Counted from the first letter of the stretch, positions 1-8,348 are shown. The stretch: DNA of 20,694 nucleotides from Bacteroidales bacterium (GCA_900770215.1 CAAGJW010000064.1:1-20694); one strand, 5' to 3'. Notes: generated by a model from the sequence alone, not told the origin. Numbers and translations: made by a program.

Positions 1-50
1 GTGGGATGCTGCGCCATCACAAACCGGTTGTTCTCGTTCAAATTAAACAT
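1..50 (-). CDS. tnpB: IS66 family accessory protein TnpB, N-terminal fragment cut by the window edge
   Basis: Minus-strand frame starting at ATG 50-48 and running open off the left edge. Only 16 residues are visible: MFNLNENNRFVMAQHP. The pattern of a short Asn-rich start, then N-R-aromatic, then a run leading towards the family's conserved Asp-Met-Arg (which would lie just beyond the edge) resembles Bacteroidetes TnpB proteins (PF05717 family, about 115 aa). TnpB is required for IS66 transposition, but its biochemical role is poorly defined. The call rests on a very short peptide plus the GTAA terminus 68 bp upstream, so it is tentative. A chance open frame is the alternative. Confidence 0.45.
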   Translation of the reverse strand, partial: MFNLNENNRFVMAQHP

Positions 51-118
51 AGCTTTTTTGACTGCAAAGCTCGCAATCAAAAAATACTCCAAAAAGACGG
101 CGCATTTCGGATGGTTAC
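1..118 (-). mobile_element. IS66-like insertion sequence, one end only (rest lies left of the window)
   Basis: Read on the minus strand, the segment begins with GTAA at 118-115, the terminal tetranucleotide typical of IS66-family inverted repeats. It leads after 68 bp into an open frame (50-1) resembling the start of an IS66 TnpB. If position 118 is the true end, the IS66-type 8-bp target duplication would be 119-126 and should recur at the other, unseen end. The boundary is inferred from the terminal motif and the gene start. Only one end is visible, so completeness and activity cannot be judged. No tnpA frame is seen between the end and tnpB. Confidence 0.45.
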
Positions 119-141
119 CCATAAATCACCCATAATGGGGA

Positions 142-172
142 TTTCGACAACGGGCATGCCGCGCTACCTTTG
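142..172 (+). promoter_or_regulatory. Candidate upstream promoter of the feo unit
   Basis: TACCTTTG at 165-172 fits the Bacteroidetes -7 consensus TAnnTTTG. A weak -33 element, TTTC, lies at 142-145 with a 19-bp spacer. It lies entirely outside the IS-like end at 118. An 11-bp palindrome (CCCAT-A-ATGGG, 129-139) sits just upstream and could be an operator. No clear Fur box was recognised. Confidence 0.45.
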
Positions 173-217
173 TAGTTCCAAAGAAAATTATGCAGTCGAG
201 TTGCAAAATATTATTAG

Positions 218-225
218 TAACTTTG
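218..225 (+). promoter_or_regulatory. Second candidate -7 box before feoB
   Basis: TAACTTTG matches TAnnTTTG exactly and lies 28 bp before the feoB ATG. The only nearby TTG (201-203) is spaced just 14 bp away, short for a -33 element. This may be the proximal of two tandem starts or a chance match. Confidence 0.35.
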
Positions 226-253
226 CACTTGCAAACGAAGCTAAGAGCAAAAG

Positions 254-2608
254 ATGACACTGAAAGAAATACCTAAAGGCGCCACCTGCATCGTCGAGGC
301 AGTGGGTGGCGAGGGTGCCTTGCGCCAGCACTTTCTCGACATGGGAGTGATACCCGGCGTGGAAATGACACTGGTAAAATACGCGCCCATGGGCGACCCC
401 ATGGAGTTTGTGCTGCACGGCTACAGCCTGACGCTGCGCAAGGACGATGCAGCCAAGATCGAAGTGAAACTGTGCCCCGACTGTGCCGCCGGCAACGAGC
501 ACAGCCACGAGGGCGACACCCCCGCCGTCGAGGATCACCCGGGCTATGGCGAAATGGGCTGGCAACACGACCGCGCCACCGAGCATCCCCTGCCCGAGGG
601 CACGGTGCTCACCTTTGCTCTGGCCGGCAACCAGAATTGCGGCAAGACCACCTTGTTCAACCAGCTCACCGGCGCCAACCAGCACGTGGGCAACTTCCCG
701 GGAGTGACCGTCGACCAGAAGAGCGGCCCCATCAAGGGACACCCCGACACATCGGTGACCGACCTGCCAGGCATCTACTCGCTCTCGCCCTACTCGAGCG
801 AGGAGATCGTGTCGCGCGAGTTCATCTTGAAGACCCACCCCAAGGGCATCATCAACATCGTCGATGCCACCAACATCGAGCGCAACCTCTACCTCACCAT
901 GCAACTCATGGAGCTCAACGTGCCCACGGTGCTGGCACTGAACATGATGGACGAGGTGCGCAACAACGGCGGCACAATACGCATCAACGCCATGGAGCGA
1001 GTGCTGGGCCTGCCTGTGGTGCCCATCTCGGCAATGAAAAACGAGGGCGTCGACGAGCTCGTGGAGCACGCCCTGCACGTGGCCAAGTACCAGGAGCCGC
1101 CCACACGCCAGGACTTCTGCAGCCCCGATGACCACGGGGGCGCCGTGCACCGCTGCATTCACGCCGTGATGCACCTCATCGAGGACCATGCCAAGGCTGC
1201 CGACATACCCGTGCGCTTTGCTGCCAGCAAGGTCATTGAGGGCGATCATCTCGTGCTCAAGGCCTTGAAGCTGAGCGACAACGAGCAGCAACTGCTCGAC
1301 CACATCCTCAAGCAACTCGAGGCGGAGCGCGGCCTCGACCCGGCGGCAGCCATGGCCGACATGCGCTACGACTTCATCAACAAGGTGTGTGCCGGCACCG
1401 TAGTGAAACCCAAAGAGAGCAAGGAGCACAAGCGCAGCCGCGAGGTAGACAAGGTGCTCACCGGCCGCTGGACGGCAATACCCGTTTTTGTAGCCATCAT
1501 GTGCCTCATCTTCTGGCTCACCTTCGACGTGATAGGAGGCACCCTGCAAGACCTGCTGCAAGAGCTCATCGACAAGTTCACCGTGGTGAGCGACAATGCC
1601 CTGCAGAGCTGGGGCATAAGTCATGTGGTGCGCTCGCTGGTGATCGACGGCGTGTATGCCGGCGTGGGCACGGTGCTCAGCTTCCTGCCCATCATCGTGA
1701 CGCTGTTTCTCTTTCTCTCGCTGCTCGAGGACAGCGGCTACATGGCCCGCATCGCCTTTGTGATGGACAAGCTGCTGCGCAAGATAGGCCTCTCGGGACG
1801 CTCGATAGTGCCCTTGCTCATGGGCTTCGGGTGCTCGGTGCCCAGCGTGATGGCCAGCCGCACGTTGCCCTCGGAGCGCGACCGCCGGCTCACGGTGATG
1901 CTCACCCCCTTCATGAGCTGCACGGCCAAGATCGCCATCTATGCCTTCTTCTGCAGCTACTTCTTCCCGGGCAACGCCGCGCTGGTCATGATCAGCCTTT
2001 ACCTGCTGGGCATCGTCACCGGCATTGTGATAGCCCTGCTGCTCAAGCGCACCACCTTCAAGGGCGAGGCAGTGCCCTTTGTGATGGAGCTGCCCAACTA
2101 CCGCATGCCAGGCCTGCGCTCGGTGCTGCAGCTGCTGTGGGACAAGACCAAAGACTTCATCGAGCGTGCCTTCTCGGTCATCTTCATCGCCACGATAGCC
2201 ATATGGTTTCTACAGTCGTTCAGCTGGCAATTTGAAATGGTGAGCGACTCGTCGCAGAGCATGCTGGCATCGATAGCAGGCGTCATCGCCCCGGTATTCA
2301 AGCCACTGGGCTTCGGCAACTGGAAAGTGACCACCGCACTCATCTCGGGCTTCATGGCCAAGGAGAGCGTGGTGAGCACGCTGCAAGTGCTCTTTGCCAG
2401 CAAGGGAGCTCTCATGGCAGCGCTCACGCCGCTCACGGCCTACGTGCTGCTGGCATTCTGCCTGCTCTACACGCCTTGTGTGGCCACCATTGCCACCGTC
2501 AAGCACGAGCTGGGCGGCAAGTGGGCCGCAGCCATCGTGTGCTTCCAGTGCACCGTGGCATGGATAGTGGCATGGATAGTGAAACTGGTGCTCGGCATTT
2601 TCTGGTAA
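254..2608 (+). CDS. feoB: Fused FeoA-FeoB ferrous iron transporter
   Basis: Inner-membrane G-protein-coupled Fe(II) uptake protein with FeoA fused at its N-terminus, the usual Bacteroidetes arrangement. Residues 1-73 form an SH3-like FeoA domain (start MTLKEIPKGATC). A His/Glu/Asp-rich linker follows at about 74-115. The G domain shows G1 GNQNCGKT at 125-132, a switch I segment (VGNFPGVTVDQ), G3 DLPG at 170-173, G4 NMMD at 230-233 and a G5-like SAMKNEG. From about residue 405 to the end there are repeated hydrophobic helices with the two Gate domains, including GFGCSVPSVMASRTL. At 784 aa the length is close to that usual for the fusion. The ATG follows an A-rich leader without Shine-Dalgarno, as expected. 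A small Cys-rich partner gene follows after 44 bp. Regulation by Fur is likely for the family, but no operator was recognised. Confidence 0.97.
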   Translation: MTLKEIPKGATCIVEAVGGEGALRQHFLDMGVIPGVEMTLVKYAPMGDPMEFVLHGYSLTLRKDDAAKIEVKLCPDCAAGNEHSHEGDTPAVEDHPGYGEMGWQHDRATEHPLPEGTVLTFALAGNQNCGKTTLFNQLTGANQHVGNFPGVTVDQKSGPIKGHPDTSVTDLPGIYSLSPYSSEEIVSREFILKTHPKGIINIVDATNIERNLYLTMQLMELNVPTVLALNMMDEVRNNGGTIRINAMERVLGLPVVPISAMKNEGVDELVEHALHVAKYQEPPTRQDFCSPDDHGGAVHRCIHAVMHLIEDHAKAADIPVRFAASKVIEGDHLVLKALKLSDNEQQLLDHILKQLEAERGLDPAAAMADMRYDFINKVCAGTVVKPKESKEHKRSREVDKVLTGRWTAIPVFVAIMCLIFWLTFDVIGGTLQDLLQELIDKFTVVSDNALQSWGISHVVRSLVIDGVYAGVGTVLSFLPIIVTLFLFLSLLEDSGYMARIAFVMDKLLRKIGLSGRSIVPLLMGFGCSVPSVMASRTLPSERDRRLTVMLTPFMSCTAKIAIYAFFCSYFFPGNAALVMISLYLLGIVTGIVIALLLKRTTFKGEAVPFVMELPNYRMPGLRSVLQLLWDKTKDFIERAFSVIFIATIAIWFLQSFSWQFEMVSDSSQSMLASIAGVIAPVFKPLGFGNWKVTTALISGFMAKESVVSTLQVLFASKGALMAALTPLTAYVLLAFCLLYTPCVATIATVKHELGGKWAAAIVCFQCTVAWIVAWIVKLVLGIFW

Positions 2609-2652
2609 AAAAAATTGTGATTTCTACACACTACACACACATACACATCGTC

Positions 2653-2823
2653 ATGAACCTACAAAGCTGGATATTGCTTGCCGTGGTGGCTGCGCTTGCC
2701 CTCGTGGTGATCGTGCGGCTGCACAGCAAGCACAAGGCATCGGGGGGCGTGTGCAGCTCGTGCAACGCCACAGGCTGCGCGCTGCGCGCTATCAAGGAGA
2801 AACAGGCCCGCAACAAGAAATAA
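2653..2823 (+). CDS. FeoB-associated Cys-rich membrane protein
   Basis: A 56-residue protein with one N-terminal transmembrane helix (about residues 5-23, SWILLAVVAALALVVIVRL), a short basic stretch, and a cytoplasmic-type Cys cluster CSSCNATGC (Cys34, Cys37, Cys42) followed by a Lys/Arg-rich tail. This matches the small FeoB-associated Cys-rich family (PF12669) that follows feoB in many Bacteroidetes and Firmicutes. It is thought to play a FeoC-like part, perhaps binding Fe or a cluster, but its function is not firmly established. It starts 44 bp after feoB with no terminator in between, so cotranscription is expected. The start was chosen at the ATG immediately before the membrane helix; the longer open frame upstream overlaps feoB out of frame. 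Confidence 0.85.
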   Translation: MNLQSWILLAVVAALALVVIVRLHSKHKASGGVCSSCNATGCALRAIKEKQARNKK

Positions 2824-2864
2824 TTGCTCCATCGGTGCGTCGCACACAAAAAGTGGCACAGAAA

Positions 2865-2897
2865 TTGCAGTCTTCTCGATAAATATGATTATCTTTA
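2865..2897 (+). promoter_or_regulatory. Candidate promoter of the lemA-TPM operon
   Basis: TTG at 2865-2867 and TATCTTTA at 2890-2897 (7 of 8 matches to TAnnTTTG) are separated by 22 bp. They lie about 100 bp before the lemA start, leaving an A-rich leader. No clear terminator for the feo unit was found in 2824-2864. Confidence 0.45.
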
Positions 2898-2994
2898 CTG
2901 CCAAGCTGCCTCCCCCATGAGGACAGCGACTGTAGAAAAGTACAATCAACAATTATCCAATCACAATAACAAAAGAAAAAAAAGACAGAAGACT

Positions 2995-3702
2995 ATGAAC
3001 GTGTTTGACAACGTCAATTCGGGCACTGGAGGCAATTCTCAGCAGGGAGCCTCGAGGCCAATGGGCAACAGCGCCAGCCGCCTGGGACTGGGCGGCATGA
3101 GCAAGGGGTGCATGGGACTGGGCTGCGTGGCCCTGGCCGTGATAGTGGTGCTTGTGGGCATCGTGGGCTGGGGTATAAGCCAGTACAACGGTCTCGTGAC
3201 ACAGCAGCAAAATGTGGAGAAGGCCTGGAGCCAGGTCGAAAGCGACTACCAGCGCCGTGCCGACCTCATCCCCAACCTGGTGAACACCGTGAAGGGCTAT
3301 GCCAAGCATGAGAAGGAGACCTACGAGGCTGTGACCACAGCCCGCGCCAGTGTGGGACAAGTGAAAATCGACGCCGCCCACCTCACCCAGGAGCAGCTGC
3401 AACAGTACCAGCAGGCCCAAGGCACGCTGGGCGCCGCCCTGGGCAAGCTCATCGCCGTGAGCGAGGCCTACCCCCAGCTCAAGGCCAACGAGAACTTCAT
3501 GGCCCTGCAGCAGCAGCTCGAGGGCACCGAAAACCGCATCAACGTGTCGCGCAAGGACTTCAACAACGCTGCCCAGCAATACAACACGCAGCTCAAGCGC
3601 TTCCCCGTCAACATCGTGGCCGGCATGTTCGGCTTCCAGGAGAAGCCCTACTTCAAGGCTGCCGAGGGCGCCGAGAAAGCCCCCACGGTGAACTTCGACT
3701 AA
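2995..3702 (+). CDS. lemA: LemA family membrane protein
   Basis: A 235-residue LemA-family protein. A Gly/Ser/Asn-rich N-terminal segment (1-38) precedes one transmembrane helix (about 40-62). The alpha-helical LemA domain then runs to the end, with the family signatures of a helix starting YNGLV, then QQNVEKAWSQVESDYQRR, then ADLIPNLVNTVKGYAKHE. LemA topology predicts a short N-terminus on one side of the inner membrane and the coiled helical domain on the other. Its function is unknown; LemA genes commonly neighbour TPM-domain genes, as here. The ATG at 2995 follows a purine-rich run; in-frame ATGs at 3061 and 3097 are alternatives and would remove most of the unusual N-terminal extension. 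The next gene is 34 bp downstream. Confidence 0.93.
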   Translation: MNVFDNVNSGTGGNSQQGASRPMGNSASRLGLGGMSKGCMGLGCVALAVIVVLVGIVGWGISQYNGLVTQQQNVEKAWSQVESDYQRRADLIPNLVNTVKGYAKHEKETYEAVTTARASVGQVKIDAAHLTQEQLQQYQQAQGTLGAALGKLIAVSEAYPQLKANENFMALQQQLEGTENRINVSRKDFNNAAQQYNTQLKRFPVNIVAGMFGFQEKPYFKAAEGAEKAPTVNFD

Positions 3703-3736
3703 CCCTCCATTTTCAAAAAAAGACATTTACACACAC

Positions 3737-4183
3737 ATGCCACTCACCGATTTCATCTCAACCGAAGGGCAGCAACGCATAGCCCGTGCCATCGCGCGCG
3801 CCGAGAAACGCACCTCGGGCGAGATATGCGTGCACGTCACGCCCAAGTGCGACGACGACGTGATGGAGACCGCCAAGCGCAAGTTCCAAGAGCTTGGGCT
3901 GTGCAACACCCGGCGGCGCAACGCAGTGCTCATCTACATTGCCTATAGCGACCGCAAGTTTGCCATCCTGGGCGACAGCGGCATCGACAAGGCTGTGCCC
4001 GGCGACTTCTGGCACACCGAGAAAGAGACCCTGGCCCGCTACCTGGCCGATCACCGCCAGGTCGACGGCCTGTGCGAGGTGGTGAGGCAGATAGGCGACA
4101 GCCTGGCCGCCTACTTCCCTGCCGATCGAGAAGACATCAACGAACTGAGCAACGAAGTGACCTATGGCGAAGACAATGATTAG
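3737..4183 (+). CDS. TPM-domain protein without signal peptide
   Basis: A 148-residue protein made up almost entirely of a TPM (YgcG/Psb32-like) fold. It starts with an FIST-x-EQQ-like helix (STEGQQRIARAIARAEKRTSGEI), then the strand ICVHVTP, a Cys-containing region, the core NAVLIYIAYSDRKFAILGDSGIDKAV, and a C-terminal helix GLCEVVRQIGDSLAAYF. There is no signal peptide or membrane helix, so it is predicted to be cytoplasmic or attached through partners. Some TPM proteins are acid phosphatases, but activity here is unproven. It lies between lemA and a second, exported TPM gene whose start overlaps its last 20 bases, implying translational coupling. Confidence 0.87.
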   Translation: MPLTDFISTEGQQRIARAIARAEKRTSGEICVHVTPKCDDDVMETAKRKFQELGLCNTRRRNAVLIYIAYSDRKFAILGDSGIDKAVPGDFWHTEKETLARYLADHRQVDGLCEVVRQIGDSLAAYFPADREDINELSNEVTYGEDND

Positions 4184-4955
4184 ACCCCTGCAGTGCCTGC
4201 TGCTGGCCGCCTGCCTGGCACTGGCCGCCGTGGCACAGGCCCAGACGGCGAAGCTGCCCAGCCGGCCCGACCCGCCGCGGCTGGTCAACGACCTGGCCGG
4301 CGTGCTGGGCAACACGCAAGCGCTCGAAGACACGCTCGAGGCCTTCAGCAACAGCACCTCCAACCAGATACTCGTGGTCACCGTCACCGACCTGCAAGAC
4401 CTCGAGCCCTGGGACTATGCCGTGCAGCTGGGCCGCGCCTGGGGCGTGGGAGGCAAGAAGCACAACAACGGTGTGGTGATACTCATCAAGCCCAAAAACG
4501 ACACGCCCGGCCGCGTCACCATCCAGGTGGGCTACGGCCTTGAGGGCGCCCTGCCCGACGCCTTCTGCTCCAAGATCATCGAGCGCGAGATGAAGCCCCG
4601 CTTCATCGAGGGCGACTACCTGGGCGGCGTGTGGAATGCCGTGAGGGTGATCATGCCGGTAGCCAAGGGCGAATACAACGAGGCAGCCTACAATAGCGAC
4701 AATGGCGACAACACCCGCGCCTTGATTGCAGTCATAGCAACCATTGCCTTTGTTATCATCCTGGTGAGGATAACGAGTGGCTCGGGGCGCGGACGCAGGC
4801 GCAACGGCGGCTCGACAGGCACCTGGGGCGGTCCCATCATCTTCGGGGGTGGCGGCTTCGGTGGCGGTAGCGGCAGCTTCGGCGGTGGTGGAGGCGGCTT
4901 TGGTGGCTTCGGCGGTGGCAGCTTCGGCGGTGGCGGCGCCTCGGGCTCCTGGTAG
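4164..4955 (+). CDS. Exported TPM-domain (YgcG-like) protein with Gly-rich tail
   Basis: A 263-residue protein with a signal peptide (about 1-27, ending AVAQAQ), a TPM domain (about 36-170: LVNDLAGVLG, then QILVVTVTDLQ, then GVVILIKPKND, then VTIQVGYGLEGALPD), a transmembrane helix (about 186-202) and a Gly/Phe/Ser tail (224-263) ending GASGSW. This architecture is that of YgcG-type proteins: the domain faces the periplasm, anchored by a C-proximal helix, with a low-complexity cytoplasmic tail. The ATG at 4164 overlaps the preceding gene by 20 bp; ATG 4176 also yields a complete signal peptide and is a plausible alternative. It is the last gene of the lemA operon, followed by a strong hairpin. 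Biochemical function is unknown. Confidence 0.9.
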   Translation: MAKTMIRPLQCLLLAACLALAAVAQAQTAKLPSRPDPPRLVNDLAGVLGNTQALEDTLEAFSNSTSNQILVVTVTDLQDLEPWDYAVQLGRAWGVGGKKHNNGVVILIKPKNDTPGRVTIQVGYGLEGALPDAFCSKIIEREMKPRFIEGDYLGGVWNAVRVIMPVAKGEYNEAAYNSDNGDNTRALIAVIATIAFVIILVRITSGSGRGRRRNGGSTGTWGGPIIFGGGGFGGGSGSFGGGGGGFGGFGGGSFGGGGASGSW

Positions 4956-4980
4956 GGGCCTTGCAAGCACACACAAGCGT

Positions 4981-5034
4981 GCCGACGCTGGGGGGCAAGT
5001 GATTGCCCCCAGCGTCGGCTGGCACGTTTATTTT
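4981..5034 (+). terminator. Intrinsic terminator of the lemA-TPM operon
   Basis: A 17-bp stem (left arm 4981-4998 with one extra G, loop GTGA 4999-5002, right arm 5003-5019) lies 25 bp after the TPM stop. A T-rich stretch follows at 5027-5034. A second short hairpin (CGCCA/TGGCG, about 5042-5056) lies downstream. Confidence 0.75.
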
Positions 5035-5108
5035 GTGACACCGCCAGGGGTTGGCGTAACGCAAATTGCCGACTATGAAGACCATGAATAGAATTTTATT
5101 TTTAAAAA

Positions 5109-5140
5109 TTTCAGAACTCAAATATTTTGTCGTATATTTG
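5109..5140 (+). promoter_or_regulatory. Promoter of secDF
   Basis: TATATTTG at 5133-5140 fits TAnnTTTG exactly, with TTTC at 5109-5112 as a -33-like element (20-bp spacer). The surroundings are AT-rich, in contrast to the GC-rich genes. The start would leave a leader of about 70 nt before the ATG at 5219. Confidence 0.6.
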
Positions 5141-5218
5141 CAAGCTGTAAACTGGCCCGACTGCAGGGACGGTAATGTTGCATCGAAAAATCTAAACAAA
5201 ACAATAAATAATTGACAC

Positions 5219-8173
5219 ATGCAAACTAAAGGTTTTATTAAAGTTATAACCGTTGCATTGATTCTTATTTGTGCGTTCTACCTTTCGTTCTCATTTGTGG
5301 CCAACCACTATGAGAGCGAGGGCGAGGAGCAGGCCATGGCTATGGCCCACATCAGCAGCCCCGACATGTCGAACGACACCTATAAGAGGGCCTACAACGA
5401 TTATATGAACAAAATCGCCAAGCAGAAAGTGTGGCTGGGCTACTACACATTCCAGCAGGTGCGCGAGAAGCAACTCGGCCTGGGTCTGGACTTGAAGGGC
5501 GGTATGAACGTCACCCTGCAAATTTCGGTGCCCGACATTCTGAAAGCTCTGGCCAATCCCGCATCGCAAAACAAGAATTTCAATCAAGCAATCGCCTATG
5601 TCGAGAACAACCGCACGGCTCAAGACGAGTATGTGAAGTCGTTCTGCAACAAGCTGCAGCAACTCGACGGGGCAGCCTATAAAGACCACTTGTATCAACT
5701 CTTCCGCAACGTGCAGAAGGTGAAAGACAACCCCAATGCCAATGCCAAACAGATTGAGGGCTACCTTGTCGACGAGGTGAACTCGATGGTCGACAACAGC
5801 TACAAGGTGCTGCGCACCCGTATCGACAAGTTCGGCGTTGTGGCCCCCAACATCCAGAAGCTGCAAAGCACGGGCCGCATCCTGCTCGAGCTGCCTGGCA
5901 TCAAGGAGCCTGAGCGTGTGAAGAAACTGCTGCAAGGTACCGCCAACCTCGAGTTCTACGAGACTTACAAGTGGAGCGAGATTTCGAGCCAGTTCAACGC
6001 CATGGTGCAAGCTGCCGACAACGGCGAGAGCCCCGTGGCTGCCAAGACCGACTCGACTGCCCAGGCCGACTCGACAACTACAGCCAAGGCCAAGCCGGCT
6101 GCCGCCAAGAACAAAGTGAAATTTGGCCAGCTGCTGCAGATGTATGGCCGCGGCGACTACTGCGTGGTGGGCGTGGCTGCAGCCAAAGACACCATGGCCA
6201 TCAACAAGGTCATCAAGGAATATGGCAGCAAATTCCTGCCCACCGACTTGAAGCTGCTGTGGACTGTGAAGCCCGACAAGATGCTGGGCGACCGCTTCGG
6301 CCTTATCGCTATCAAGAGCGGCCCGCAAGGCAAGGCACAGATGAACGGCGACGTGGTGACCCAGGCCCAAAGCGAATATGAGCAAATGAAGGGCCAGGTG
6401 GTGACCATGAAGATGAACGACGAGGGCGCCCGCCAGTGGTCGCGCCTCACCGGTGCCAACGTCAACCGCCAGGTGGCCGTTGTGCTCGACGACCAGGTAT
6501 ATTCCTATCCTAATGTGAACGGTCAGATCGACGGCGGCAACACCGAGATCTCGGGCAACTTCACCGTTGAGGAGGCCAACGACCTTGCCAACGTGCTGCA
6601 ATCGGGCAAGATGGTGGCACGTGTCAACATCGCCTCCGAGAGTGTGATAGGCCCCTCGCTGGGTCAGGAATCGATCAACAAGGGTATGATATCATTTGTG
6701 GTGGCACTGGTGCTGCTCATGATCATGATGATATCGGTCTACGGCATGAAGGCCGGCAACATTGCCAACCTGGGCTTGATACTCAACCTGTTCTTCACCT
6801 TCGGTATTCTGGCCTCGTTCCAGAGCGTGCTCACCCTGCCGGGTATCGCCGGTATTGTGCTCTCGCTGGGTATGGCCGTGGATGCCAACGTGCTTATCTT
6901 TGAGCGCTGCAAGGAAGAGCTGCGCAACGGCAAGAACCTGAAGGCCGCCATCAAAGACGGCTACAGCAATGCCTTCTCGGCCATCTTCGATGGTAACTTG
7001 ACATCAATTATCACCGGCGTGATTCTGGCCTACCTGGGCACCGGCCCAATACGCGGTTTTGCCATCACGCTCATCATCGGTATCTGCTGCTCGTTCTTCA
7101 CGGCAGTGTTTGCCACCCGCCTCGTGCTGGAGAACTTCGTCAACAAGAACCGCTTCGGGTTTGGCACGATGACCTTCACCACCAACTGGGCCAAGAACTG
7201 GATGCAGAACACCAAGTTCGACTTCATAGGCAAGCGCAAGAAAGTGGGCATCATCGTTGCAGCTGTGGCTGTGGTAGTGATCGCACTCTTTGCCACACTG
7301 GGCTTGAGCCTGGGCATCGACTTCTCGGGCGGCCGCAACTATGTGGTGCAATTCAGCCACCCGGTGTCGACTACCGAGATACAGAGCGAGCTCACCCCGC
7401 TGCTGGGTACCAACGGCAGCACGGTCTCGGTCATCACCATCGACAACAATACCAAGGTGCGTGTGTCGACCAACTACAAGATAGCAAGCAACGACTCGAC
7501 CGTCGACAACGAAATCATGAAGAAGCTCTACCAGGGCATGAAGCCCCAGCTGGGCAACATGACCTACGACCAGTTTAGCGTGAGCGACGAGACACAGGGC
7601 GTGGTTTCGCAAGACGTTGTGGGTCCTGCCATCGCAAGCGACATGGCTTGGGGTGCAACCTGGGCAGTGATCCTCTCGATCATCGCCATGGGTCTCTACA
7701 TCTTGCTGCGATTCCGCAACGTGGCCTTCTCGCTTGGCGCCATGGCTGCCGTGGCCCTCACGGCATTCATCGTCATCGGCTCGTTCACACTGCATGGCCT
7801 GTTCCCCTTCTCAATGGAGATCGACCAGACCTTTATCGCCGCAATCCTGACGGTGATCGGTTACCAGATCAACGATACGGTGGTGGTCTTCGACCGTGTG
7901 CGTGAGTATCGCCGCCTGTTCCCGAAACAAGACGAGAAGCTGCGCTTCAACAACGCATTGAACTCGACCCTGTCGCGCACATTGATGACCTCACTCTCGA
8001 CCCTGCTCGTGCTGGTTGTGATCTTCTTCCTGGGCGGTGAGTCGATACGTGCATTCAACTTTGCTATGATTCTGGGTGTCGTCATCGGCACATTCTGCTC
8101 GCTCTTTGTGGCATCGCCCATTGCCTACCTGCTTGTGGGCAAGAAGAACAAGGGCCTCGATGCTGCCAAATGA
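5219..8173 (+). CDS. secDF: SecDF fused protein translocase accessory subunit
   Basis: A 984-residue fusion of SecD and SecF, the proton-driven inner-membrane partners of SecYEG that pull preproteins into the periplasm. The SecD half has an N-terminal transmembrane helix (about 8-28), the motif LGLDLKGG (88-95), a large periplasmic P1 region with an Ala/Lys/Thr-rich insertion near residues 275-300, and the membrane block with DANVLIFER (555-563). The SecF half starts near residue 675, shows GIDFSGG (699-705) and ends in a second membrane block with NDTVVVFDR (885-893). Fusion is normal for Bacteroidetes. The gene is monocistronic, with its own promoter and a textbook terminator. The ATG is preceded by an A-rich leader and directly precedes the first helix. 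Confidence 0.98.
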   Translation: MQTKGFIKVITVALILICAFYLSFSFVANHYESEGEEQAMAMAHISSPDMSNDTYKRAYNDYMNKIAKQKVWLGYYTFQQVREKQLGLGLDLKGGMNVTLQISVPDILKALANPASQNKNFNQAIAYVENNRTAQDEYVKSFCNKLQQLDGAAYKDHLYQLFRNVQKVKDNPNANAKQIEGYLVDEVNSMVDNSYKVLRTRIDKFGVVAPNIQKLQSTGRILLELPGIKEPERVKKLLQGTANLEFYETYKWSEISSQFNAMVQAADNGESPVAAKTDSTAQADSTTTAKAKPAAAKNKVKFGQLLQMYGRGDYCVVGVAAAKDTMAINKVIKEYGSKFLPTDLKLLWTVKPDKMLGDRFGLIAIKSGPQGKAQMNGDVVTQAQSEYEQMKGQVVTMKMNDEGARQWSRLTGANVNRQVAVVLDDQVYSYPNVNGQIDGGNTEISGNFTVEEANDLANVLQSGKMVARVNIASESVIGPSLGQESINKGMISFVVALVLLMIMMISVYGMKAGNIANLGLILNLFFTFGILASFQSVLTLPGIAGIVLSLGMAVDANVLIFERCKEELRNGKNLKAAIKDGYSNAFSAIFDGNLTSIITGVILAYLGTGPIRGFAITLIIGICCSFFTAVFATRLVLENFVNKNRFGFGTMTFTTNWAKNWMQNTKFDFIGKRKKVGIIVAAVAVVVIALFATLGLSLGIDFSGGRNYVVQFSHPVSTTEIQSELTPLLGTNGSTVSVITIDNNTKVRVSTNYKIASNDSTVDNEIMKKLYQGMKPQLGNMTYDQFSVSDETQGVVSQDVVGPAIASDMAWGATWAVILSIIAMGLYILLRFRNVAFSLGAMAAVALTAFIVIGSFTLHGLFPFSMEIDQTFIAAILTVIGYQINDTVVVFDRVREYRRLFPKQDEKLRFNNALNSTLSRTLMTSLSTLLVLVVIFFLGGESIRAFNFAMILGVVIGTFCSLFVASPIAYLLVGKKNKGLDAAK

Positions 8174-8217
8174 TGCTGAATAAATAATAAAACGATCACA
8201 ATATATCACCCCTATCG

Positions 8218-8263
8218 AGGGCGGCCTTGCACACCGAGCTGCAAGGCCGCCCTTGTTGTTTTG
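8218..8263 (+). terminator. Intrinsic terminator of secDF
   Basis: A perfect 14-bp stem (8218-8231 with 8240-8253, 8-nt loop) is followed by TTGTTGTTTTG. It lies 45 bp after the secDF stop. Confidence 0.88.
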
Positions 8264-8348
8264 CACAAGACAGCGATCAATGGCGGAGAAAACGCGAAAC
8301 GACAAAAAAAATTACATTTTTTCACGTTAAACTCCCATTATTTTGTAG

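Noticed and set aside
6..257. 83-aa plus-strand open frame at the left end
   Set aside because: It crosses the IS-like terminus and both candidate feo promoters and overlaps the feoB start; composition looks random.
188..1624. 478-aa minus-strand open frame opposite feoB
   Set aside because: Antisense to clear G-domain motifs; His/Val/Leu-biased composition and no recognisable domain.
4844..4946. Short GGTGGCGG-like repeats suggesting a tandem-repeat or CRISPR-like array
   Set aside because: They are codons of the Gly-rich tail of the TPM protein, in frame and without spacers.
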